Shown: positions 26,479 through 39,458 of the stretch, in pieces
Layout of the letters: every line of letters begins with the position of its first letter
Position numbering within the stretch: the stretch's first letter is position 1
From: Vespa crabro
Lineage: Eukaryota; Arthropoda; Insecta; Hymenoptera; Vespidae
Assembly: GCF_910589235.1 (NCBI RefSeq)
Contig: NC_060971.1
Location: forward strand, 4,226,826-4,290,825
DNA: 64,000 nucleotides
Reading direction: 5' to 3'
The notes under the pieces: model-generated
The model's input: the letters and a program-made list of their open reading frames with translations, nothing else
Told to the model about the DNA's origin: nothing
The model's database searches: none
Position numbers and translations under genes: made by a program

Positions 26479-27090
26479 AACGGAATTGATATTTCTTAAA
26501 TATATCCCCCAAGGATCTAATCATCCAAAAGAGTTTTTTTAGAATGTCGGTGTGTACCATGAACGTAGTATATCCGAAGAAGAAGCGTACGGCACGAGCT
26601 GAAAGGGTTTTGAGTATACACGCATCGGTGCCCTTAGGTCGTAAGGACGAGTCTCGAGGAGCGACCGGTCGAGAGAGGAAAGAGAAGGAAATACGCGGCA
26701 GGTGAAAAAGAGAGAGAGAGAGAGAGAGAGATTGAAAGAGAGAGGGAGAGTGCATCGGATGAGAAGAATGGCCGACCGCAATGAAGATTTTAACTGGTAC
26801 CCTCTCGTTGGCCGCCCGAGTCGCTCTTTTTATTATTGTTTCTTTCTTCCACCACCACCTTCTCTCTTCCTTCTCTTCCCTCCCCCTCTCACCTCCACCT
26901 CACCCTCTTTTATTCTTCCTCTTTTCCCTTCTCGGGAACGATTTACCGAGGCCGTCGAGAGTTGGCCTGAAACACGCCCGAAAGCGCCTTCGATCCTTGT
27001 GAATTGTAAACTTCTCTCGAGATGAAATTACGAGTCGCCAGAGATTACATTGATTTGAAAGTAATCTTGTAATTTGACGGACACGATTGG

Positions 27091-27130
<40 letters not shown>

Positions 27131-27612
27131 TAAAACGAAAGACTAATTTTTCCTTTTTTTCTTTTTGTAAAGAGATACGTCGTAAGGTAAGATAACGATG
27201 GCGTCAGTGGCGCCATAGCAAGACCAAGCATAATTATCGTAACGACGATACGGGAAAGACGAGACTTCTCGCTCGCGATCGATACGAGAACGCAGGATCG
27301 TTTTCGAAACCGCATATCTCGTGTATATGCGCCTCTCTCGTTCACGTAATTACACGCATCGCTCGTTCGCCTCGCCAACGTAATGGTTACGTTCAATGTA
27401 CCCTTCTTTCGACTTTTATCCGATTTTTACAAGATAAATCTTGCACCGGGAATTGATGCACTAGCGGACAATTTCTTTTCATTCCCCTTTTATATTTTGT
27501 TTCCCTTTTTCTTTTTCCCTTTCTTTTTCTTCATTCTCGTTTCGTTTCTTTTGGTTTGTTTTGTTTTTCCTATTTCTCTTTTTTCCTCTTTTTACTTTTC
27601 CTTCCTTCTCCT

Positions 27613-27638
27613 CCCCGCCCCACCCCCACCCCCACCCC
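27613..27638 (-). other. G-quadruplex motif on the hth sense strand
   Basis: The + strand has five C runs of 4, 4, 5, 5 and 4 separated by single bases (G, A, A, A). The minus strand therefore carries five G runs of at least four with one-base loops, a textbook strong quadruplex motif. Being sense to hth, it would also be present in the pre-mRNA. Confidence 0.8.
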
Positions 27639-28367
27639 ACTCCTCCCACCTCACCTTCCCTTCTCCATTTTTCATTAACGCAATCTCGAAGAAAAAAAAG
27701 AGGAAAAGAAAAGGAAGAAAAATAAGAAGAAAAAAAGAGTTATCTAATCGCTCGTTGTTATTAGTCCGCTGTTATTGGCAACTTTTTCCAAGAAATCTCG
27801 TATTTATTATCATTACTATTATCGCTGCTACTATTACTATTACTATTACAATTACCTTTGATCGTTCTTTTTGAAAAGGAAGATTAGAAAAATAGAAAAG
27901 GAAAACAAATTAAAAGACAAGGAAAAAAAAAAACAAAAAGAAGAAAATATATATAATTGTTTTATTAGCGAACAAGAGGAAAGGTCACAAATAGAGATAG
28001 AGATAGATAGAGAGTGAGTGAGACAGAGAGAGAGAGAGAGAGAGAGAGAAAACATCTCGAGGAAGTAGAAAGCGTTAAAAAAAAGTATAAAGTCAAAGTA
28101 GCAAAGGAACGAATAGGACGGGGCACGTGTGCGCGCATGTGTCGCACGAGCGCGCGCGGGCGCAAGCGCGTCGCGTCACGAAAAGGAAAGGCACAAACAC
28201 GCGTGCGAACGCACGCCCACACACTCGACGACACACACTGCCGAGAGACGGGAGGCAGGTGCTCCGCGCGCCATTGGCCACCTCCTCACCAACATGGCCG
28301 TACCCCTTTTCCTCGGCAACTCTCTCTCTCTCTCTCACATACACATACACATAATCTCACTCTCTCA

Positions 28368-28403
<36 letters not shown>

Positions 28404-28999
28404 GTCTTTCTCTCACTTGCATGAGCCAACGTTAACGCACCACGAACGAATCGAGCTGTCTGCAGAACGTGTAAAGGGTAAGCGCGCCTTTTTCCTTTCA
28501 ACCCTTGGTCGATTTCCTCGTCGATCAATTCTACGAGATACCGACGATGATGAAATCATTTTTTTAATATTAACATTAAATTTTCTATTATTTCAATATT
28601 CAACAAAATTAATCCCATCGTTTGTTCCTTATATACATATATATATATGTATGTATGTATATATGTATGTATGTATATATTTAGCTATATTTAGTTTTTA
28701 TTGTTAATAAGGTTTAACAGGAGCATTTATTATTATGCAACGCATTCGTTATTACTCGACTCTATATCTAAATATTTGTTATCGCGTACCGTAGTTAATT
28801 TATTACCATCGTAGATTATTTATTATCATTTCCCTCTTTGTCAGTATTTGTCATTAATTATTTATCTACCCGGACAATTTATTATCACATTATCCAATTT
28901 TAATGTTATTTAACATTGATTATCCAATCATTCGTTCACTTCGTTCAATGCAAACCAAAAAGACGTACCTTTATCCTTTCACGAACAGTTTCCAACATG

Positions 29000-29001
<2 letters not shown>

Positions 29002-29048
<47 letters not shown>

Positions 29049-29090
29049 AGAGGGAAAAAGAGAGAGATAGAGAGAGAGAGAGAGAGGGAA
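29002..29090 (+). repeat. compound (TA)n - (GA)n microsatellite
   Basis: TA to 29045, then AAGAGAGGGAAAAAGAGAG leading to GA units up to about 29090. Confidence 0.93.
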
Positions 29091-30093
29091 GAAGAATCGT
29101 CTGGTCGAAGGATCGAGAACGCGGCCCAATAATTATCGCTATGTTACGCTAGTTCGCGAGGGCATACGAAGATACGGCATCTCCGAGGGCGCGCAGAACT
29201 GCTCGTAGAGAGCTCTCCTCGCACCATACGCCGTAATGGCAGACTCGCTCTGACCGAAGCAATTAGAAGTACGAGGTAAACACAGAGCAGTGTGCTCTCG
29301 AACGAGGCCATTCGAGAAGGAGAAGGATGAAGAAGAGAGAAGAGAGAAGAGGACCACGGCGTTATTTTCTTCTCGCTCGACGTAAAGGCTGTAATTAAAT
29401 ATTCCGAGAGGAAGAAAAGAGAACGTGGAAGGGTGGGACGTTCGTTCAAGTTGTTCCTTTTCTTTTTTTTTTTCCTTTTCTTTTTTTTTTTCCTTTTCTT
29501 TTCTTTTCTTCTTTCTTTCTTCTTCTATCCTTTTTTTTTTTTTTATCGTCCATCCCCAACTCTCCCTGTCTCTCTCTCTCACTTTTTCTATTCTTTTCTC
29601 ACTTTATACAATCCTCTATTTCAAAAATCAACTTTAGTAATCTCGTTCGTTTCTTGGCGATGGAGAAAAGATAGATCTCGGTCGAGGGTTTTAGCGCGGA
29701 CAGCAACGCGTGTGCCTCCATATCGGATCTTTCTGACCGAGTCCGAAAAGATAGAGAGACGAGGTCGAAAATTGTGAAGCGAAGAAGGTGGATGAGGTGG
29801 ATGAGGATGAGGAGAAGGAGGAGAAGGAGGAGGAGAGAGGGGATGCACCCCGGGGATTTAAGTTTCTATAAATCATCTCAGAGGCTCGAGAAACTCAGCC
29901 TACCATTTACGAGCCTCGAAGTAGGAGCAAACCCGTAGGACCCATGTATAGGGCCTCTCTCTCTCTCTTTCTCTTTTTCTCTTTCTCTCTTTCCTTGTCT
30001 CATCTCGCTTCTTTGTATTTAACGGCGAGACCTTTTAACGACGACAAAGTATTCACGAAGGTCGGAACTCTCGTGGTCGAGGATCTTCTACTT

Positions 30094-30094
30094 C

Positions 30095-30130
<36 letters not shown>

Positions 30131-30168
30131 TATTTATTTCTTTCTTTCTTTCTTTTTTCTTTCTTTCT
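30094..30168 (+). repeat. (TTTC)n tetranucleotide array
   Basis: TTTC units with a TATTTATT break and a TTTTTT break. Confidence 0.92.
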
Positions 30169-30294
30169 TCTCTCGCGCACGTTTCTTTCTTGCTTTCTCT
30201 CATTGGCGAACTATCGGCCAGCATGGAAGACGTCCGTCGTCGTCTTCGGCATAAATTATCGTCGTGCCTCCTTCGGGTTTACTGTTGCTTCTTG

Positions 30295-30339
30295 GAACGA
30301 ACGAACGAACGAACGAACGAACGAACGAACGAACGAACC
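30295..30339 (+). repeat. (GAAC)n tetranucleotide array
   Basis: Eleven GAAC units, followed by CTACCTACCTTC. Confidence 0.95.
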
Positions 30340-31154
30340 TACCTACCTTCCATTCTTTCTTTCCATCGGGAAAGAGAGAAAGAGAGAACTCACTTAGTTG
30401 CTTATTACTTGTGCCAGAAGGTGTTATAAATTTTCACATTAAGTTTCAAACTTGTACCCCATCGAAAGTTACCCAACGATTTAACAATTTTCCTTCACAA
30501 AAGGGAAACTACTTTCCAATGTAGGAACTTTACAACGGTCCGTAGAAATTTTCGGAAATGTTAACCTTAGCCGAAAGTATCGATCGAACGCAAATACCCC
30601 TACCTCCTCCTCCACCCCCCTTCACCCTTCCTCCTGCCCCCTTCGCCACCTCTCACCACCCCCCTCCGGACCGAATCGTTCCATTCGATGCAAACGCGAG
30701 AACATTAAAAATACAGGCGAGTGCCGACGTCCGTCGTGTCGCTCCATTTCCGAATTTCCAGAACAAAAGCGACCGACTAAAAACAAAACAACAAAAAAAA
30801 AAGAAAAAACAAAAACAAAAAAGAGAGAGAGAGAGAGAGAGGAACGAAAGAAACGATGCAGCATAAAAGAGTGCACGCAGCACGTAACAAAAACGATTCG
30901 AAAATTTCGAAGCGGGAAGCTGGGCCGCGCCAGCGTTCTCTCTGGCTTTCATCTCGTTCGGGTCGTTCCTCGCGTACGGCAGCTCCGCAGGCAATAACAG
31001 GCTTTTCGGTAATGCAAAGAGTAATTAACATTCCTGTTTTAATTACAGCCTCCGCCCGAGCCACCCTCTTTATTTTCACCACCCCCTTCCGTACCATTAG
31101 CCGACGTCCGTGGTGCTGCTGTGTTGCTGCTGCTCTTGCTCGTTTTACCATACA

Positions 31155-31175
31155 TGTCTCTTTCTCTCTCTCTCA

Positions 31176-31209
<34 letters not shown>

Positions 31210-31212
31210 TTC

Positions 31213-31254
<42 letters not shown>

Positions 31255-31259
31255 TATAT
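31155..31259 (+). repeat. compound (CT)n - (TA)n microsatellite
   Basis: Imperfect CT to about 31212, followed by TA to 31259 with one ACA break. Confidence 0.93.
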
Positions 31260-32402
31260 GAAGGATGTATATAGATTCGTTTGTGCGCGCGTATATACAA
31301 CCAACATGCGTGTTAGCCTTTGAAAACTTGAAACGACGCGACTTTACGTGCACCGGACAGCCTGGAGGTTTTTACTTTTTGGCACGAGCCCCGCTTTACA
31401 ATTAACGGAATTAATATCCAATCTTTTGTTTTTCATGGTTCCCGTTGATATCAACGGGACGTGTGTATGTATGTTTGATATACTACTGGGTAAAATGAAC
31501 GATCGAATTCTTAACAATTTGCTAAATTTCATGATACTGGTCGTAGATAAAGATAAAGAAATGAAAAAAGAAAAAAAAAATAATAAAAAGGAAAAGAAAG
31601 AAAAAGAAAAGAAGAAGAAGAAAAAGAAGAAAAAGAAAAGGAAAGAAAAAAAGCCATTCGAAATGTGAATAATAAATGACGATGTGTTTGTTTGTTCGTT
31701 CGCTGTAGCCGAAAGAGAGAAAGAGAGAAAAAAAAGGTCGAAATTAAAAGCAGGAAAGTGTAATACATGGACGACACGCGTTGCGGCCCACTAGAAACGC
31801 ATACACTCGGACAGGAACACGTAGATGCGCCAGTCTCGTGTACCGTATACCGCATCCGATCCGGATTTCCGTGCGCGGACACCCGTATGACCTTGCGTGC
31901 GTTTCAGCAGGACGTGTGCTCCGACAGAAGCCGCGTATGCACGCTCATCATATCGATTCCCTCTTCTCTTCTACCACCCGACTCCTCTCCGCTTCTCTCC
32001 TCTTCTCTCCTCTCCTCTCGACTCGATTCGCAAGAGCGAATATCGTTCATGCACACGCTTAGCTTACGCTATTGAAAATACCATGAAATCGTTTCAATTT
32101 TCAGGATTCTCTCGAAATTACACGCGTTTATCGGTACGCTCCAATGTTCCCGCGTGTTTTCTTCTTCCACTTCTTTTTTTTTTCCTTTTTCTCATTTTTT
32201 CTTTTTTTTGTCGTTCTTCCTCCAATTGTGCAATCCACACAATTTCTCCAATTTGCCGAACCGAACATAGAAATATACCAACGATCCTCTTTCCACCCTT
32301 CTTATCACAGATACATAGCTATACCAGAGTTCTCTAAAATTCCCCTTTCTCGATTTTCCGCGAGACGTGAGATCTCGTTTCCGCGCTTTCTCTATGTATC
32401 TG

Positions 32403-32454
<52 letters not shown>

Positions 32455-32754
32455 CTCACACACACATACACATATACAGATACACGAGTACACATCGATA
32501 CTCACGAGAAAAGGACGAAAGATTCAGAGGCACGAAGGGCGCCCCGTTCGAGTAGTTCGTTCGATCGTTAATCTTCCGAATCGAATCTCGAGTGCCTCGA
32601 GACGATTGGGAAAGGAGAACTCTACCCTTCCAACCCCTCTTCCTTCTCTCTTTCTTTCTTTTCGTTTTCGAGAGATCGACGTTTGGTTTCTCCACAGATC
32701 GTTGTCGTCGATGGCGAGCAGAAAGGTTCGTCGAGGTCGAAAGCTCTTCTCTAC

Positions 32755-32792
<38 letters not shown>

Positions 32793-33084
32793 TGGAAAGG
32801 GAGTCCGAAAGGGTAGACGAAGGATGAGGAAGAGGAGGAGGAGAAGGAGGAGGAGGAGGAGGAGGGTCGAGCGGTCGGAGGTTCCATTTTGTTTCTCTGC
32901 CGGCGTGTGGCGGCGCGATAGCAGCGGCACTCTGTCAGAGCGTGACGTTATCACGACACCCCTTCTACTACCTAGCCAGGGGGTGCTCCTCCTTCTACCC
33001 TTCGTTCCCTCTTCCCTCTCTTCCGGCACCCCCTACGGGTACAACGTGGATCAAGCTGGTGCTCGCCTGACTCGTTGCCGTACT

Positions 33085-33123
<39 letters not shown>

Positions 33124-34225
33124 TTCTCTTTCTCTTTCTTCCTCTATCACCTTCTCTACCTTTCATTTCCTCCTCCTTCTTCACCTTTACCACTTCGAAA
33201 GAGAACGAAGCAAGACGAAAGCTAGCAACGTGCCAACGATAAGATTGTACAACAAGCAGAGGGAGTCTGGAATTTCATGGTGAAACGTTGAAAACGTTTT
33301 TGCATTCCAAAGGAGTGCTCGCATACTCTCCCTCTTTCTTTACTCTTTCCCTTTCTCTCTCTCTCTCTCCTTTTTTATCTCTTGCTTCGGTGGAACCTTA
33401 ATGCACCAAAGATTCGTTTCGTGAAACGAAGCAATTACGATGATAAGGGATCGCGAAGAAAACGGTGAATAATACGAGACGTTTCTTTTTCTCGTATGAT
33501 CGAAAGCAAGTGGAAAGTCTGTTTGTTAGAGTCCACTTTTAGTTGCTTTACTTTTTTTGCTTTTTTTTCTCTCTCTCTCTCTCTCTCTTTTTCTCTCTCC
33601 TTTTTTTTATTGTTCTTTTTTTTTTTTTTTCATTTTTTTTTAACGTGCATTAATTCTCTCAGGATAAGACTAAGAGAGTCAAAGATTGCCTCTATTAACC
33701 TTTACTAATAAAAGTCCCTAGCAGAAAAGTCCTTAGTAGTCGTTTAAGAAAATATTTTCGCAAAGGATTATAATACCATCATCGAAAGTATTTTCCTTTT
33801 TCTCTTTGATTATTATGTACGTTGAAATCTGTCGTCGTTTTCTGTCGGTCGAAAATCGAAAATGAACATGTAAAGAGAGTGAAAAGTATGAGATCTGAGA
33901 AGAAGAGGATGTTAACGGAAAAGATAGAGAAAAGGGAAAGCAGTAGTGTGTATATGATTTCGGATCGGAGCCAAGAACATTTCAGAGATCCCTCTCGGAT
34001 CTAACCAGGTATGCAGGCAGCGAGTTGAAAATAAGCAGCGACACGCCATCAACATAGCATCGCATAGCGAAGGGAAGCTCGCGTTTGACTTTTTTGCCAG
34101 CTGGCAGCCTGTTATAGCGGCAGATGATCTCCGTGCCGAGACTCCGTTGCCTCCTCACCCTCCCCCCTTCTCTCTCTCTCTCTCTCTCTCACCGTCACAC
34201 CACCTTCTATTCCTCCTTCATATTT

Positions 34226-34292
34226 TTCTTTCTCTTCTTCTCTTCTTCGTCTTCTTCTTCATCTTCGTCTTCTTCTTCATCTTCTTCTCCTT
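34226..34292 (+). repeat. (TTC/CTT)n imperfect array
   Basis: TTC units broken by ATCTTCGTC. It lies within a 250-bp pyrimidine-rich block (34140..34410). Confidence 0.85.
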
Positions 34293-34841
34293 CTCTCTCT
34301 CTTTTTCACTCCGTAGTTCCTACCCCTCCCCCCTACTCTCCTCCCTCTCATTTCCTTCTTCTCCTCCTCCTCCTCCTCCTCCTCCTCTTTCTCTCACTCT
34401 CAGTTCCTTTTATTCCGACTCCTTATTTTCTCGACGCCGAGCCGAGGCGACTCCATCATTTCTCAGAGCCCCGTGTGCCTCCATCCGATCGTAAAAACGC
34501 GCCACTTTTGTGCCCCTCCGAGGAATAATATCGTCGAGCGCGTATACCTTGTACCGAGGTAGGATAGAACGTTGAGAGAAGTCGTCAGGGTTTGGTTTTG
34601 GGGATGGGGGGGAAAAAGAAAAAAAAAAAAAGAGTAGAAAAAGATAGAAATGAAAACCAAATCACGAAAATCGGACACGCCGTAGGAAAATTTTGCGATT
34701 CTAACGTTATAGATTTCAAAAGATTTATCTATATGTGACATCGAATAATCTCTTTTCATCCCATCTTTTATTTCACGAAACAACGACTATGATTAATTAT
34801 TATCGATGCATTTAAAACCACCACCCACGCCGAGGTACACA

Positions 34842-34876
34842 CCCCCTCCCCTTACAACCCCTCCACCCGCCCGCCC
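34842..34876 (-). other. G-quadruplex motif on the hth sense strand
   Basis: C runs at 34842..34846, 34848..34851, 34858..34861, 34866..34868, 34870..34872 and 34874..34876 give six G runs of three to five on the minus strand, with loops of 1-6 bases. Confidence 0.65.
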
Positions 34877-35720
34877 GCCACTCGCCCACACCTACGTCCT
34901 ACCCCATCCGTAACTCAAAAGTAATCGCAAATCCGAAGAAATAATTCATCCTCTGACCGGCGTTTGCGGCAATTAATTACGCGAGTCATCGAACCCAGGA
35001 TATAGTAACCCATACGAAATCGGCGAAATCGAATGATTTGTAATATCCAATGCATACCTAATTTCTAGTTACTAAATTCGACGTCGAATTTATATCTAAC
35101 GCGTTATAAATGAGATGATGTTGTATTTGCCGTTTCGTTCTACGAAATAACGAAAATAATTATCGAACGATTTCGATCATAATTGAAATAGGAAATATAA
35201 GAAAATGAATAAATCAATGATCAAAGTAAACACAATGATATAATGGTTATAAAAGCGAGAAACGATCGTAATCACGTTCGGATCGTAAAGATGTCCCGAG
35301 TACATTCACAAAGATATTATCCAATGACACGAACACGCCAACGATATCCTGAACCAGATCGAAGAAACAGGAATCTGCCTGAGCTTCTCTTTCTCGGCGA
35401 GAGATCGACGAGCTTGTCACCGCAACGGTCGGGATGGGGGCGATGAGGGCTGAGAGGGGAAAAAAAAAAGAGAGGAAAAAAAGGAAGGACAGAAAGAGAA
35501 AGAAGAAAGAGAAAGAGTAAAAGGTTTTCGATGGCGTTGGTTTCACGTATGCGGGCCCAGAAAATGTACGATCTCTATCGGATTCTCGAAAACCTGTTGA
35601 GAAGAAGGGTCCCTGTACGCGTTCCTATCCTCATCACCTCTCCATCAACGATTGAGAAGAAAGAGAGAGAGAGAGAAAGAGAGGGAAATCTTTTACGGTA
35701 GAATTGCGTCAAATATCCTT

Positions 35721-35753
<33 letters not shown>

Positions 35754-35861
35754 AGTTTTCTTTTCTTCCGAGAAGTTGGGAGCGCGACGAAGGTTGTTAG
35801 TATCTGTTTTAAACCGAAATAATTAATCAGAGTGAGCCGACCATTTCGCCGGCGGCGATTC

Positions 35862-35905
<44 letters not shown>

Positions 35906-36166
35906 ATCTCTTTCTCTCTATTTCTCTCTTTCTCTGGTTCTCTCTTGTGCGCGCACCGTCGGTATCCATTACATTATACATCACCGCGGATACTCGAATT
36001 CTAATTTATTCACGAGCAACTCTTTGGGACGAAAGTTCTGTCCACATCGGCCGGGTGCTCCCCTTCTCTTTCTTCTTCTACTCGTTGCTCGACACCCTTT
36101 GCCCGTTCCGTCGTCCCTATAAATCTTTCGGGCGTTCCGTAATTGTCGCGATCCTCGCTCGAAAAG

Positions 36167-36252
36167 ACGACAACGGCGACAACGACGACGACGACGACGA
36201 AGACGAAGACGAAGACGAAGACGACGACAACGACAACGACGACGACGAAGAG
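36167..36252 (+). repeat. (GAC/GAA)n trinucleotide array
   Basis: Mixed GAC, GAA and AAC triplets. The + strand translation is an Asp/Glu run, flanked by non-coding sequence and so not taken as a protein. Confidence 0.9.
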
Positions 36253-36520
36253 AAGAAAGAAAAGGAATCTCAAAGTTTGGTCGTTACAAAGATACCAATG
36301 GCTCGATCATACGTTTTGAAAAACATATTTAAAAAGTTTTCGAGTACATTCTTAAAAATTGTTTATTCTAAATATCATTTTATTTTTAAACAATGAAAGA
36401 ATACGATACGATATTCCGAATAAAGTTTAATTTAAAGTCGAGAATTGGAAGGGACGCACAATGTGGAGCACCGGTGCTCGGCAGCAGCATCAAAGCTGAT
36501 TCGCAGAGATGGTTCCGGAG

Positions 36521-36570
36521 CTGGTGGTGGTGTGGTGGTGCTGGTGGTGGTGCTGGTGGTGGTGGTGGTT
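36521..36570 (+). repeat. (GGT)n trinucleotide array
   Basis: GGT units with GCT and TGT interruptions. On the minus strand the frame reads as Pro/His-rich; there is no splice or homology support. Confidence 0.9.
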
Positions 36571-37421
36571 CAGAGACGCTAAGCCCGTAGATACGGAGAA
36601 GCACCTGTGTCCCTGCTCCGCCCCCGGCCGAACCGACGACTAGATCGATGCCACGGCTCGGTCCTTCTCTCTCTCTCTCTGTTTCTCTATCTTTGTCTAT
36701 CTCTCTCTCTCTCTCTCTCTTTCTCTCTTTCGGCAATATCTCTCTGCGCATCTCCGTAGCGGGTTCTCACGGCAAACAATGCACCGCGCGACGCCCTCGA
36801 AAACATCCACTTCTCGTGTCGCGGCGGGAGCACACAGCTAGGCACTGTCGCTTTTCAAATTTATCTCCAGCAGAAGCTCGGCCGATTCGCCGGCGAACAA
36901 CGAGAGACGAAGACGATGGCGATTCGGGGGCCCACGAGTGACATCCAACCTTCCTTATTTCTTTCTTTCTTTCTTTCTTCTTTCCTTCCTTCCTTTTTTT
37001 CTAACCCTCTTTCTCTCTGTTTCTTTCTCTCCTTTCCTTCTTGCTCCGATTCTCCCCTTTCCCTTTTCCATTTTTTTTTTTTGTACCCTCTCCCTTTTAA
37101 CTCCCTCCTCTTGTCCTCGCCTTTTTTTTTTCCATTTCTTACGGCGCCGACCACTTTCTCCTTTTAACTTTGGACTTTTTTTCGGTACGCCTGGTACTAC
37201 AAGAGATCGAGGTAACCGGCTGGTAATTTAGTGTCCCAGCTGTCTCGCAATACTCCATGCGATTCGTTACGTTGTTTTGACGTTTATCCGGGAAACGCGT
37301 TATCCCGGTAAGCGCGTTCCCGTGAATCGCGAAATTGGAAAGAATTAATGAACGATTTATATCGTAGTAAGTAATTATATGAAATTAAGGAGCCAGCCGA
37401 AAATGAAACGTAGGTATATAA

Positions 37422-37422
<1 letters not shown>

Positions 37423-37480
<58 letters not shown>
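37423..37480 (+). repeat. (GA)n microsatellite
   Basis: About 53 bp of pure GA. Confidence 0.95.
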
Positions 37481-37484
<4 letters not shown>

Positions 37485-37993
37485 CGGTGAAATATAAACG
37501 GGGTCCACCAAGGAACCTCCTCGGTAATCTCCCGCGCAATAATCCCAAAGAAAAGAGGGCCAGAGATTAACGCCGCGTCTATAAATCAGAAGCTTAGCGT
37601 TCTCCGTCCCGACGAAGTCCTACGAAGTAGTCCGACGAAGAACGCTCTCATCGCCGAGGCGGATTTAATTAACTTTCGCGAGTCCCGCTCGTAAAGAAAG
37701 AAACGACGTTCGGCCATCGTCAAGGCTCACTTCTTCCTCCTTCTTCCCTTCTTCTTATTCTTCTTCTTTTCCCTCCCTCCCCAACACCCTCCTTCTCCTC
37801 CTCTTCTTTCGGGACATTCTTAAAATCGAGTCGAGGGGAACGCGAAAATCCTCCGACGAGTCGCGGATTAACGCGTTATGCCACCGTTAAAAGCAACCCA
37901 AAACGCTCGACAAAGTTATTTTTCTTCTTTTTCTTCTTCTTCTTCTTTCTCCTTTTTCATCTCCTCTTCTCTTTATCTTCTTTGTCTTCTTTT

Positions 37994-38018
37994 TATTACT
38001 ATTATTATTATTATTTTT

Positions 38019-38101
<83 letters not shown>
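37994..38101 (+). repeat. (ATT)n trinucleotide array
   Basis: About 108 bp with one short interruption (TTTTTCTC near 38014..38021). The uninterrupted part, 38022..38101, is about 80 bp and is the longest triplet array in the window. Confidence 0.95.
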
Positions 38102-38102
<1 letters not shown>

Positions 38103-38246
38103 TCTCTGAAAGATACGAAATCGAAGAAGAGTCTCAGGATCGACGAGGACATTCCAACGATCTATCTATCTCGTACTTCGTCGAGAATCGAGATCGAAAG
38201 GGAGATAACCGAGTTCGGCTCGAATGGAATTTGATTGGCCGTTTGC

Positions 38247-38247
<1 letters not shown>

Positions 38248-38300
<53 letters not shown>
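38248..38300 (+). repeat. (CGT)n trinucleotide array
   Basis: About 53 bp of pure CGT units, only 150 bp after the (ATT)n array. It translates as poly-Val, poly-Arg or poly-Ser depending on frame and has no coding support. Confidence 0.95.
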
Positions 38301-38301
<1 letters not shown>

Positions 38302-39010
38302 CTCGATTCCTATCCGATTTTTCTCGGTTCACCAACGTAGAGAACTCGAGAAACCGAAAATTAACGTGATTCTTCGCATTCCCCTGATGTTCGTTTTCCG
38401 ACAAGAGAGAAAAAGATAATGAGATAGAGAGAGAGAGAGAGATAAAATGAATCGTGATTTTTACTTTTGATTGATCATTTATATCTCTGCGTATAAATAC
38501 GATTAGATTACGTAAAGAAGAATGACGTACAATTTGAGATTTCTTTTGTCCTTTTTTTTTGTTGTTGTTTTTTTTTTTTTTTTTCTTTCGTTCGTTTTTT
38601 CTTCCCCCTTTTAATAATTTAATCACGTATGATCATCAATCTAGTTATATCACTTTTATCTAAAATACCTAGGAGCTTTCCAATTTCGAAGAAAGCTGGT
38701 CACTCTGAGAGAAGCCATCTACTCGTGATATCACGTGGTACGATCTATCGACTCTACGGTATTATATGGGAAAAGAGATTCCTCTCTAGTCCCTTCACAT
38801 CGGGTCCTTTTCCGCGTTTCTTAATCGATACCGTCTCCTAGCCCCGGGGATAAACTCAGGATAAATGTCTCGGAAATATAGTGCGCGCGTGGCGGCCCAC
38901 CGGAAATGGAAGCTTGCGGTCGGATACGGATATGTATTTCGTTTGGTTCGACGAATTTTTTTTCGCCTCTCACACCAAAAACAGTTTTTGATATCCGGAG
39001 GGTTCCTTCG

Positions 39011-39043
39011 TTCTCTCTCTTTTTCCCTCTCTCTCTTTCTCCT

Positions 39044-39115
<72 letters not shown>
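39011..39115 (+). repeat. (CT)n microsatellite
   Basis: Imperfect to 39050, then about 64 bp of uninterrupted CT, one of the longest pure dinucleotide tracts in the window. Confidence 0.95.
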
Positions 39116-39116
<1 letters not shown>

Positions 39117-39435
39117 ATCTAATTCTCTACCTATCTTTCTCTCTTTATTTCTTTCCTACTTCTTTATTTCGTTTCTGAGTGGACTGAAGGTACATCGTAT
39201 ACTGGCTATCTTTCAAGGTCGAATTCTCGAGACACCCACGTTATATCGCATGCTCGAAGCGTGGCGAGTCACAAAAGGGTTCGCCGAGCGTATCATCGTC
39301 GAACAAAGGACCGCTTGTCCAAACAGAATCTTACGAGCGCGTCTTCGACGATACGTGGAATCGGCTGACTCCTTTGGTTGCAAGGAAGTAGTAGTGGTTG
39401 TAGTAGTAGTAGGTACTATAGTAAGAAACGTTTCT

Positions 39436-39458
39436 TGATCGATCGATCGATCGATCGA
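39436..39458. repeat. (GATC)n self-complementary repeat
   Basis: Five tandem GATC units follow TTCTT. This is a shorter version of the GATC tract at 63606..63631. Confidence 0.9.

Larger units (their letters stand above)
24001..28000. other. intron block 24001-28000
   Basis: T tract 24057..24074, TTCC 24501..24533, CT/CTAT 24557..24620, GAA 25046..25086, GA 25246..25294 and 25340..25391, CT-TA 25770..25858, GA 26187..26231, T-rich 26433..26480, GA 26709..26730, GA 27096..27129, G-quadruplex motif 27613..27638, (ATT/ACT) triplets 27805..27855. Unique island 25880..26160 is not coding as far as I can see. Confidence 0.8.
28001..32000. other. intron block 28001-32000
   Basis: GA 28011..28050, a CG-rich segment 28110..28320, CT 28316..28404, TA/TATG 28630..28682, TA-GA 29002..29090, T-rich 29455..29545, TTTC 30094..30168, GAAC 30295..30339, C-rich 30596..30664, CT-TA 31155..31259, A-rich purine 31560..31655. 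The AT-rich unique stretch 28540..29000 and the islands 29100..29330 and 31320..31540 hold nothing recognisable. Confidence 0.8.
32001..36000. other. intron block 32001-36000
   Basis: CT followed by CA 32403..32482, GA 32760..32786, GGA 32825..32865, CT 33087..33140, CT 33571..33600, T tracts 33602..33641, TTC 34226..34292, TCC 34358..34388, C-rich quadruplex motif 34842..34876, GA 35656..35690 and 35722..35753, CT 35860..35935. The stretch 34640..35440 is the best repeat-poor island (about 800 bp); it contains AATTAATTACGCGAGTCAT at about 34972..34990 and may be regulatory. Confidence 0.8.

Noticed and set aside
32144..32827. 227-codon plus-strand open frame, the longest in the window
   Set aside because: Translation of T-rich, CT and GA tracts; no recognisable domain and no splice or promoter support.
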